From assembly GCA_937894825.1 (NCBI GenBank), contig CALCQT010000343.1, positions 1-5,151 on the forward strand: a stretch of 5,151 nucleotides of DNA. Direction: 5' to 3'. Shown here in pieces: positions 1 through 5,110 of the stretch. The stretch comes from an uncultured Anaerolineaceae bacterium (GTDB lineage: Bacteria; Chloroflexota; Anaerolineae; Anaerolineales; Anaerolineaceae). A program made the translations under genes and the position numbers. The notes beneath the pieces were generated by a model. That model had not been told where the DNA came from, did not search any database, and saw nothing but the letters and a program-made list of their open reading frames with translations. How positions within the stretch are numbered: position 1 is the first letter of the stretch; every line of letters starts with the position of its first letter.

Positions 1-1
1 C

Positions 2-1105
2 TATTTCTTTCTGCCTTTCAGCATCATCGCCGGACGCTCGGTTCAGCCGGATCCCTGGATGTGCGCCTGGGTGATCATCACGGCCTGGGCGTTGGTATGT
101 TGGATGGAAAAACCTTCCGTGCCGCGCCTGCTTTTGGCGGGGGGCACAGGCGGATTCGCTATTCTGATCAAAGTTTTTGCCGGTTTTTTTGTCGGCTTTA
201 TGTTCCTCGGTTGTCTGCTGGTGATGCTCAACCGGGAAACATGGCGGCGCACACTGCTGCATGGGTTGTTTGGCGGTCTGGTGATGCTCGCTCCTTCGCT
301 GGTGTATTACCTGGTCTTAAATCCGGGCCGGTCGGGTGATTTTCTGAGTTTTTGGGTCGTGTCCCTTTCCGGGATGATCCTGACATCAAAATTCTATGCC
401 GGCTGGATCGCCATGATCAAAGGATTGACGGGACTGATCCTGCCGTTATTGGCGCTTTGGGGCGTTCTGCTTTCGGAAAAACGGTTGTGCGGTCTGCTCA
501 GCGGATGGTGGGCTGGTTATTTTTTATATGGTCTGACCGTGCCCTATCAGACAATGACGCATGAGTATTATAGTCTGATTCTGGTCCCATTGATTGCCGT
601 TTCGCTGCTGCCACTGGGAAATATTCTTGTGAAAGGCGCTTCCAGACTGCCAAAAATCCGTCAGGCCGGGATTACCGGGGTCGCGATTCTGGCTGCCGGA
701 TATGGTGCCTACGCGGCCTGCGGAACACTGCGTGGGACGAATTATACGTTGGAACCCGCCAGTTGGCGGCGGGTCGCGCAAGCCATTCCGGCCGGTGCAA
801 CTTTTATCGCGCTGACCGGTGATTACGGCTTACGGCTGAACTATTTCGGATGGCGGAATCCGGATGCGGTCTGGCCGGATTCCAAAGACGCCGCTTTGTT
901 TTCACTGGCCGGGCGTGACGGGATGGATTTTGAGACTTATTTTACGGCACAGACGGCTGGAAATGATTTCTTTCTCGTGACGGTGTCACAAGAATTGGAT
1001 GCACAGCCGGAGCTGCACACCGAACTTGTCTCACACCCGGTGTATTATGCCGGAAACGGCTTCACAATTTATGATCTGAGAGAAACCTTGCCTGAAAATG
1101 AATGA
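2..1105 (+). CDS. GT-C (PMT/ArnT-like) membrane glycosyltransferase, 5'-truncated
   Basis: The reading frame is open from base 2, so the gene enters from the left. The ATG at 59 is internal: the 19 codons before it encode a conserved stretch containing GRSVQPDP, which matches SRSFQPDP in the next gene. About 367 residues are visible, with roughly eight hydrophobic membrane segments, a loop motif MTHEYYSLILVP (THDYYHLILFP in the neighbour), and a C-terminal soluble part of about 130 residues ending in IYDLRETL (IFDLREL in the neighbour). By analogy with the GT39/ArnT family, such proteins transfer a sugar from a polyprenyl-phosphate donor at the outer face of the membrane. The first loop carrying the presumed catalytic acidic residue lies outside the window. 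Compared with the neighbour, about 130-140 N-terminal residues are missing. The stop overlaps the next start by 8 nt, indicating co-transcription. The family is fairly sure; the substrate is unknown. Confidence 0.85.
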   Translation, partial: YFFLPFSIIAGRSVQPDPWMCAWVIITAWALVCWMEKPSVPRLLLAGGTGGFAILIKVFAGFFVGFMFLGCLLVMLNRETWRRTLLHGLFGGLVMLAPSLVYYLVLNPGRSGDFLSFWVVSLSGMILTSKFYAGWIAMIKGLTGLILPLLALWGVLLSEKRLCGLLSGWWAGYFLYGLTVPYQTMTHEYYSLILVPLIAVSLLPLGNILVKGASRLPKIRQAGITGVAILAAGYGAYAACGTLRGTNYTLEPASWRRVAQAIPAGATFIALTGDYGLRLNYFGWRNPDAVWPDSKDAALFSLAGRDGMDFETYFTAQTAGNDFFLVTVSQELDAQPELHTELVSHPVYYAGNGFTIYDLRETLPENE

Positions 1106-2603
1106 AACAAAAAAGCAAAAAACACTGCGGATACTCACGCTGTTATTGATCGTTGTACTAGGGCTTGCGATCCGGTTGGTTGATTTTGACGATCCGCCGC
1201 TGGATTTTCATCCGGCGCGCCAACTCCATTCTGCCTTGATCGCCCGTGCGGTCTATTTGAATCATGGCGGAGATTTGCCGGATCTGGGCGCCGAGTATGA
1301 GCATGAAGCAATTATGCGCGGCGTGCAGGAGCTGTGGATCGAACCGCCGGTTCTGGAGTATTTGTCGGCTGCGCTGTACCAGGTCGTGGGCGATGCTGAT
1401 TTGCGCGTCCCGCGAGCCTGTTCGATCTTTTTCTGGCTGCTGGGCGCGATTGGGCTGTACCGGTTGTGCCGCCGATTCTTTGGCACGGCGGGGACAATGA
1501 CCGCGGTGGCTTTTTTCCTGTTCTTCCCATACGGCGTTTTTGCCAGCCGCTCATTTCAACCCGATCCACTGATGGTTGCGCTGATCCTGTGGGCGCTGGA
1601 GGCGCTTTGCCATTGGGAGGCGCATCCCACGCTGGGGGGCGCGCTTCTGGCCGGACTGCTGGCCGGTGCGGCGATCTTTGTCAAACAGGTCAGTGTTTTT
1701 CCACTGGGTCTGGCGATGCTGTTCTTTGTGCTGGGGGCTCGAGGTTTTCGGGGAGCGGTCCGTTCTGTTCAACTCTGGCTGGTGGCCGTTCTTAGTCTGC
1801 TGCCGGTGTTGATCTACAATTTCTGGGGTTATTTTGTGCAGGGCTTTCTGGTTCAGCAATATCAGGACCGTTTTTATTGGCGGGAAATCATCTCTCCGGC
1901 ATTTTATGTACGTTGGATCCGTAAAATCGAACAGGTTTTTGGCTTGCCTCTGGCAATAGGCGCATTGTTGGGGACAACCGGCTTACGGGAGAAGAAGTAC
2001 CGTTTGTTGTGGATGGGATATTTTGCGGGTTATCTTTGCTATGGCTGGGTACTGCCACATCATATCGGTACGCACGATTACTATCATCTGATTTTGTTCC
2101 CGCTGCTGGCGGTGGGGCTGGGCGGACTGGTGGATTTTGTGGTTGCCCGTCTGCGGACACTCTCGAGCGGAAAAATACTTTCATCTCTGGCGGTTCTGGT
2201 TCTGCTGGTCGGACTGAACGGATGGTGGCTGGCTGACAGCCTCCTCTCCCTGAACAGGACGGATTATCGTGCCTGGCCGGCGCTGTGGCAGGAACTGACG
2301 CGGGAATTGGATCCGTATGACGGTCAGATTAACACCATCGGCGTGATGGATGACTACGGCGCGGGGATGATATACTGGGGGTTGCGCACACCGATGATCT
2401 GGGATGCCAACGTCGAACGACTGGAAGAGGGCGAGGCCATGACCACGATATGGGAAACAATGCAGAATCGTGAGTTCCTGATTGTGACCGATTTTGAGGC
2501 CTATTATCAACAGCCGCGGCTGCAGCGCTGGCTTTTACAACATGCACAGGTCTATCGGCAAACGGCAGACTATTTAATTTTTGATCTGCGAGAACTAAAG
2601 TAA
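1098..2603 (+). CDS. GT-C (PMT/ArnT-like, GT39-type) membrane glycosyltransferase, complete
   Basis: This is a 501-residue protein with a short basic N-terminus (MNETKKQK) and a first membrane segment at about 10-27. The first outer loop is rich in acidic residues (DFDDPP at 29-34, DFHPARQ at 36-42), where GT-C enzymes carry their catalytic or metal-contacting Asp. Residues 80-90 (WIEPPVLEYLS) form a second conserved loop. Further hydrophobic segments run to about residue 380, with RSFQPDP at 151-157 and THDYYHLILFP at 325-335. A C-terminal soluble part (about 385-501) is probably extracytoplasmic. Known family role: transfer of a sugar from a lipid-phosphate donor to lipid, polysaccharide or protein at the outer membrane face. 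The length fits the family. The start at 1098 lies inside the end of the preceding paralogue (ATGAATGA), which favours translational coupling; no strong Shine-Dalgarno is visible. Specificity cannot be inferred. Confidence 0.9.
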   Translation: MNETKKQKTLRILTLLLIVVLGLAIRLVDFDDPPLDFHPARQLHSALIARAVYLNHGGDLPDLGAEYEHEAIMRGVQELWIEPPVLEYLSAALYQVVGDADLRVPRACSIFFWLLGAIGLYRLCRRFFGTAGTMTAVAFFLFFPYGVFASRSFQPDPLMVALILWALEALCHWEAHPTLGGALLAGLLAGAAIFVKQVSVFPLGLAMLFFVLGARGFRGAVRSVQLWLVAVLSLLPVLIYNFWGYFVQGFLVQQYQDRFYWREIISPAFYVRWIRKIEQVFGLPLAIGALLGTTGLREKKYRLLWMGYFAGYLCYGWVLPHHIGTHDYYHLILFPLLAVGLGGLVDFVVARLRTLSSGKILSSLAVLVLLVGLNGWWLADSLLSLNRTDYRAWPALWQELTRELDPYDGQINTIGVMDDYGAGMIYWGLRTPMIWDANVERLEEGEAMTTIWETMQNREFLIVTDFEAYYQQPRLQRWLLQHAQVYRQTADYLIFDLRELK

Positions 2604-2644
2604 GAAATGAACGTCAAAAGTAAAATGGTTTATTGGTAAACAAT

Positions 2645-2649
2645 AGGAA
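2645..2649 (+). promoter_or_regulatory. Ribosome binding site for the GT2 gene
   Basis: AGGAA sits 7 nt before the ATG at 2657 and decides the start. The in-frame ATG three codons later (2666) has only a GGAG at 3-nt spacing, which is too close. A small hairpin, TATTG-GTAAA-CAATA (2631-2645), ends at the first base of this site, and an alternative GTTTA-TTGG-TAAAC (2628-2641) overlaps it. Neither is stable enough to claim regulation. Confidence 0.6.
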
Positions 2650-2656
2650 CCTTTGA

Positions 2657-3439
2657 ATGGAGAAAATGCCGTTAGTCAGTATTATTACACCGTCGTATAA
2701 TCAGGCGCGCTATCTTGAGGCGACACTGTTGTCAGTGCTGAATCAGGACTATCCGAATATCGAATACATTGTGATCGACGGTGGTTCGAATGACGGCAGC
2801 GTTGACCTGATTCGGAAATATGAAGCCCGGCTTGCTTTTTGGACTTCTGAAAAGGATAAAGGGCAGACAGACGCTATTAATAGAGGTTTCAATCGGGCAA
2901 AGGGCGAAATTCTGGCCTGGCTTAATTCGGATGATACGTATGAGCCGGGCGCGATTTCTACCGCGGTGGCTTACCTGATGGAAAACCCGGAACTTGGTTT
3001 CGTTTATGGCGATTGCAATTATATCGATGCTTCCGGGAGCGTAATTGGGGCCTTCAATGCCCGGCAAACCGACCTGAAGAAGCTGCAGCGGGGGTATGTT
3101 CATATTCCTCAGCAGGCTTTTTTCTTTCGCGCCGAACTCTGGCCTCAGGTTGGTCCGCTGGATGATTCATTTTTCTTTGCCATGGATTATGATTTGTGGG
3201 TACGGCTGGCGCGAAAAGCACCCTGCCGTTATTTCCCGGGCCGGACGTTGGCGAATTTCCGGCTGCATGAGGACGCAAAAACGATCTCATCTGATGCGCG
3301 CTGCTGGCCGGAGATGCTGAAAGTCCATTTGCGGGATGGCGGTTCGCGCATCTCGCCAATTTTTGTTCGCTATTATTTGCGCCGGCTGTTGGCGCCACTG
3401 ATCACCTGGCGGCGTAAGCAGTTGTTCTCGGGGCGATGA
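2657..3439 (+). CDS. Family 2 glycosyltransferase (WfgS/WcaE-like)
   Basis: This 260-residue cytoplasmic GT-A transferase moves a sugar from a nucleotide-sugar donor to a growing glycan or lipid-linked acceptor. Motifs appear in the expected order: SIITPSYNQ (8-16) as the first Rossmann strand; VIDGGSNDGS (39-48), with Asp41 in the nucleotide-binding turn; KDKGQTDAIN (66-75); the metal-binding DXD-type motif LNSDD (89-93); GDCNYID (118-124); IPQQAFFFR (150-158); MDYDLW (176-181), with the presumed catalytic-base Asp at 177 or 179; and FRLHED (201-206). The length is typical of single-domain members. The C-terminus (about 237-256) is basic and hydrophobic (VRYYLRRLL...WRRKQ), which fits peripheral membrane attachment. 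No transmembrane helix is seen. It follows the GT-C gene by 53 nt on the same strand, so co-transcription is likely. The WfgS/WcaE-like assignment rests on motif resemblance; the sugar is unknown. Confidence 0.92.
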   Translation: MEKMPLVSIITPSYNQARYLEATLLSVLNQDYPNIEYIVIDGGSNDGSVDLIRKYEARLAFWTSEKDKGQTDAINRGFNRAKGEILAWLNSDDTYEPGAISTAVAYLMENPELGFVYGDCNYIDASGSVIGAFNARQTDLKKLQRGYVHIPQQAFFFRAELWPQVGPLDDSFFFAMDYDLWVRLARKAPCRYFPGRTLANFRLHEDAKTISSDARCWPEMLKVHLRDGGSRISPIFVRYYLRRLLAPLITWRRKQLFSGR

Positions 3440-3460
3440 TTTCGATCCGCTTTTGTATTT
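3433..3460 (+). terminator. Weak terminator candidate at the end of the GT2 gene
   Basis: GCGAT (3433-3437) can pair with ATCCGC (3445-3450) with one bulged C and a 7-nt loop, followed by TTTTGTATTT. The stem overlaps the stop codon and is short, so this is only a possible intrinsic terminator. Confidence 0.2.
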
Positions 3461-3506
3461 AATTCAGGCATTAAAAGTAGTAAATTACAATCATTGAGGA
3501 TCTGAT

Positions 3507-3552
3507 ATTTTCCAGAATACGGTAATGTTCAAATTATCTTGCTCTGGAGAAT
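3507..3552. repeat. Imperfect inverted repeat, 10-bp arms
   Basis: ATTTTCCAGA (3507-3516) pairs with TCTGGAGAAT (3543-3552): nine Watson-Crick pairs plus one G-U, across a 26-nt loop. There is no T-tract, so it is not an obvious terminator. Its function is unknown. Confidence 0.4.
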
Positions 3553-3576
3553 TTCAGGCCACTGCTGGTTTTTGAG

Positions 3577-3632
3577 GGTCTCTCCGTCCCGACGGGACGC
3601 CTGTGGCGCCCCTTTCGGGAGTCGAGATGACA
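3577..3632. repeat. GC-rich multi-hairpin intergenic element (REP-like)
   Basis: Three small hairpins lie head to tail: CGTCCC-GAC-GGGACG (3585-3599), CGCC-TGT-GGCG (3598-3608, sharing 2 nt with the first), and CCC-TTTC-GGG (3610-3619), which reads CCC-GAAA-GGG with a GNRA-type loop on the minus strand. They are flanked by GTCTC (3578-3582) and GAGAT (3624-3628), which can close the structure. The block is far more GC-rich than the surrounding spacer. Read on the minus strand it begins TGTCATCTCGAC and ends GGAGAGACC, a layout I recall from dispersed palindromic repeats in some bacterial genomes. Only one copy is present here, so repeat status is an inference. It is not a tRNA: no acceptor stem or T-loop motif is present. 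Confidence 0.5.
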
Positions 3633-3633
3633 C

Positions 3634-3654
3634 ATTTAGTGTTCTAAATTTTTT
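3634..3654 (+). terminator. Candidate intrinsic terminator of the glycosyltransferase operon
   Basis: A perfect 6-bp stem, ATTTAG-TGTT-CTAAAT (3634-3649), is followed directly by a run of Ts to 3654. The stem is AT-rich and therefore weak. Orientation fits the end of the plus-strand operon, about 200 nt past the GT2 stop, and the minus-strand reading has no T-tract after the stem. Confidence 0.35.
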
Positions 3655-3709
3655 CGTGAATATTTACTTTTGACACCTGATCATATTTATAACGACGAAG
3701 AATCCCACA

Positions 3710-4792
3710 TCAGAAAGATGCGATCAGTTCCCGATCCAGCCGTTTGCAGACTTCCACGCCCAATTTCACCGCATTTTCATAATCCGAGTAAGCCGCGATC
3801 CCGTAGTGGGTGTGGATATAGCGTACCGGAATGCCGATCACGATGACCGGAATGCCCTGCTGAGCCAGATGGATCGGCGCCCCATTGGTCGCGCCGCCAG
3901 TGCGGACGGATTCCTGAACCGGGATGCCTGTTTCAACGGCCAGATCCAGTGCAAACCGCTGAAAGCGCGGATTGGTGATCATACGCGCGTCAATATGCCG
4001 CAGCATCGGACCGTGTTTGATAGCAGTTTGAACCATATAAGGTTCCATGACAGTATCATCCGCCGGGCAGCCTTCAAAAACGATGGCGATATCCGGCCTG
4101 ACCCGGTTTACGCTCACCTCAGCGCCGCGCATACCGGCCTCTTCCTGTGAGGACATGGCTGCCACGACATCCGTCTGCAGCGAGACGCCGTCCAATTCCC
4201 GGACGGTTGCGATCAGCGCGGCACAACCCAGGCGGCAGTCAAACGCTTTTCCGATCATCAGATCCTGGCGCTCGTTATATTCAAAAGTGACGTCCGGAAC
4301 AACAGGAGCGGCAATGCGGATACCGAATTTCTCGATCGCCTCTTCGCGGGAAGAAGCGCCGACGTCGATCGACATCTGATCGACAGTCATCGGGGTATTT
4401 TTTTCGGATTCGTTCATAAAGTGGGGCGGTTTGGACGTCGTGATTCCAGTGATATAGCCCCCATCCGCGGTTTTTACCCGTACCCGGTGGGCGGGGATAT
4501 TACTGGGAACCCAACCACCCATCGGAATGAATTTCAGCGTTCCATCCGGGCGGATAGCGTGTACCATGAAGCCCACTTCGTCGCTGTGTGCATCCAATTG
4601 GATGGTCGGGACTTTTCCCTCGCCGCCGTTCTCTTTTCGATGGATGTAGAGGTTGCGCAGACTGTCTTCTTCCATTTTCGCGCCGGCGGGCACAAATTGC
4701 CGGGCGGCTGCCAATACCTCATCCTCAAAACCGGACACGCCATTGGCGTTTGACAATGCTTCGATCATCGACAGGTTGGAAAATTTTTCCAT
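3710..4792 (-). CDS. M42 family metallo-aminopeptidase (FrvX/TET-like)
   Basis: This 360-residue protein is a cytoplasmic dinuclear-metal (Zn/Co type) aminopeptidase that trims N-terminal residues from peptides. Characterised relatives form dodecameric tetrahedral (TET) particles. The ligand set is visible in order: His69 and Asp71 in DAHSDEVGF; bridging Asp185 in GKAFDCRLGC; catalytic Glu217 and metal ligand Glu218 in SSQEEAGMRGA; Glu240 in IVFEGCPADDT, at the position where many members carry Asp; and His327 in PVRYIHTHYG. The insert between His69 and Asp185 (about 85-175) is the usual dimerisation domain. The start is placed at the ATG at 4792 because an AGAGG lies 6 nt upstream and the family-like sequence (MIEALSNANGVSGFEDEV) begins right after it. 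An in-frame ATG at 4927 would add 45 basic, unrelated residues and overlap the TATAAT box. The gene is monocistronic in view and convergent with the glycosyltransferase operon. Old names include 'cellulase M', which should not be read as a cellulase activity. Confidence 0.93.
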   Translation of the reverse strand: MEKFSNLSMIEALSNANGVSGFEDEVLAAARQFVPAGAKMEEDSLRNLYIHRKENGGEGKVPTIQLDAHSDEVGFMVHAIRPDGTLKFIPMGGWVPSNIPAHRVRVKTADGGYITGITTSKPPHFMNESEKNTPMTVDQMSIDVGASSREEAIEKFGIRIAAPVVPDVTFEYNERQDLMIGKAFDCRLGCAALIATVRELDGVSLQTDVVAAMSSQEEAGMRGAEVSVNRVRPDIAIVFEGCPADDTVMEPYMVQTAIKHGPMLRHIDARMITNPRFQRFALDLAVETGIPVQESVRTGGATNGAPIHLAQQGIPVIVIGIPVRYIHTHYGIAAYSDYENAVKLGVEVCKRLDRELIASF

Positions 4793-4798
4793 AAAAAA

Positions 4799-4803
4799 CC
4801 TCT
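4799..4803 (-). promoter_or_regulatory. Ribosome binding site for the M42 peptidase
   Basis: On the minus strand AGAGG is followed by six Ts and then ATG (4792-4790). The good complementarity and 6-nt spacing fix the start and exclude the longer upstream reading. Confidence 0.75.
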
Positions 4804-4866
4804 TTTCAGGTAAATAGAATACTTGGACAACATCATTGGCCCTGGATAACTGATTTTTGATGCAAA

Positions 4867-4895
4867 TTCGGCAAAAAAATCTGGTTTTGCCAGAA
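4867..4895 (-). promoter_or_regulatory. Leader hairpin with two alternative folds
   Basis: This lies in the presumed 5' leader of the peptidase. Fold A on the minus strand is TCTGG-CAAAA-CCAGA (4894-4880) followed by seven Ts, a small terminator-like hairpin. Fold B pairs TTCTGGCAAAA with TTTTGCCGAA (10 bp, one bulged T, 8-nt loop; 4895-4867), uses the same T-run as its 3' arm and so excludes fold A. The geometry resembles an attenuator, but fold A is short, and no leader peptide or ligand-binding domain is recognised. Confidence 0.3.
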
Positions 4896-4915
4896 CGTTT
4901 TCTTCGCTTATACAA

Positions 4916-4921
4916 ATTATA
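4916..4921 (-). promoter_or_regulatory. -10 box candidate for the M42 peptidase
   Basis: A perfect TATAAT on the minus strand sits about 124 nt before the start codon. At 16-18 nt upstream there is no TTGACA-like -35 (the best hexamers match 2 of 6). If it is real, transcription probably depends on a bound activator or on the adjoining palindrome. A second possible minus-strand promoter, TTGAAA (5021-5016) with GATAAT (5000-4995), has a short 15-nt spacer. Confidence 0.4.
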
Positions 4922-4923
4922 GG

Positions 4924-4945
4924 TCATCCGATATAAATCGGATGA
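4924..4945. promoter_or_regulatory. Perfect 9-bp palindrome next to the TATAAT box (operator candidate)
   Basis: TCATCCGAT-ATAA-ATCGGATGA is a perfect inverted repeat with 9-bp arms and a 4-nt centre, covering the -35 region of the minus-strand TATAAT. On the plus strand it is followed by TTTT, so it could also be a small terminator, but no plus-strand gene precedes it. A protein-binding site controlling the peptidase is the simpler reading. Confidence 0.45.
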
Positions 4946-5006
4946 TTTTCACGATAGGAACCCCGTTTTTGCGCTCCGGCAAATGACCTGCTCAATTATC
5001 AGAATT

Positions 5007-5021
5007 TTGAAAGAATTTCAA
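5007..5021. promoter_or_regulatory. Short palindrome TTGAAA-N3-TTTCAA
   Basis: This perfect 6-bp-arm inverted repeat with a 3-nt centre lies 18 nt upstream of the -35 box of the rightward promoter. It could be a regulator site, but AT-rich sequence gives such matches by chance quite often. Confidence 0.25.
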
Positions 5022-5039
5022 TTTTTTGCTGATTCAGTC

Positions 5040-5068
5040 TTGACAAAGCATAGATATATTAGTATATT
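5040..5068 (+). promoter_or_regulatory. Strong sigma70-type promoter, TTGACA-N17-TATATT
   Basis: TTGACA at 5040-5045 is the exact consensus. The spacer is exactly 17 nt and TATATT at 5063-5068 matches TATAAT at five of six positions. It points right, toward the ATG at 5107, with an expected transcription start near 5075. It is the best promoter in the window. The -10 lies within an inverted repeat, indicating control by a DNA-binding protein. Confidence 0.75.
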
Positions 5069-5088
5069 AGAAATTGCTAATATTCTAA
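5059..5088. promoter_or_regulatory. Operator-like inverted repeat over the -10 box
   Basis: TTAGTATATTAG (5059-5070) and CTAATATTCTAA (5077-5088) are inverted copies matching at 11 of 12 positions across a 6-nt centre. In addition, TATATTAG occurs twice in exact tandem (5055-5062 and 5063-5070), giving three half-sites in all. The repeat covers the -10 box and the expected transcription start, the classic place for a repressor site of a dimeric winged-helix or TetR/MarR-type regulator. The regulator is not identified and could be the gene that starts at 5107. Confidence 0.6.
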
Positions 5089-5092
5089 AGTA

Positions 5093-5110
5093 AAAGGTTG
5101 GACGGAATGA
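5093..5110 (+). other. Ribosome binding site and start codon of a gene cut by the contig end
   Basis: AAAGG (5093-5097) lies 9 nt before an ATG at 5107-5109, about 30 nt after the expected transcription start of the strong promoter. This is the proper layout of a gene start. Only the ATG and one more base (5110) are genomic; everything after is adapter. Nothing can be said about the product. Its operator suggests a self-regulated transcription factor or a regulated transporter or enzyme, which is speculation. Confidence 0.5.

Noticed and set aside
1551..1859. Antisense and off-frame open frames over the glycosyltransferase and peptidase genes
   Set aside because: They are low-complexity shadow translations (rich in Arg, Pro, Gln and Ser) with no ribosome binding sites, opposite well-supported family proteins.
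3577..3632. tRNA or similar RNA gene from the cloverleaf-like appearance
   Set aside because: It has no 7-bp acceptor stem, T-arm consensus or CCA-adjacent end, and the hairpins are too short and partly overlapping.
3670..3693. TTGACA at 3670-3675 with TTTATA or TATAAC as a rightward promoter
   Set aside because: Spacers are only 10-12 nt, and no plus-strand gene follows; it would run antisense into the peptidase.
4793..4927. 45-residue N-terminal extension of the peptidase to the ATG at 4927
   Set aside because: The extension is basic and unlike M42 N-termini, has no good ribosome binding site and overlaps the TATAAT box. The ATG at 4792 has an AGAGG at 6-nt spacing and yields a family-typical start.
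4924..4949. Palindrome plus TTTT as a rightward intrinsic terminator
   Set aside because: No plus-strand gene or promoter precedes it in 4793-4923, so there is no transcript for it to end. An operator is more sensible.
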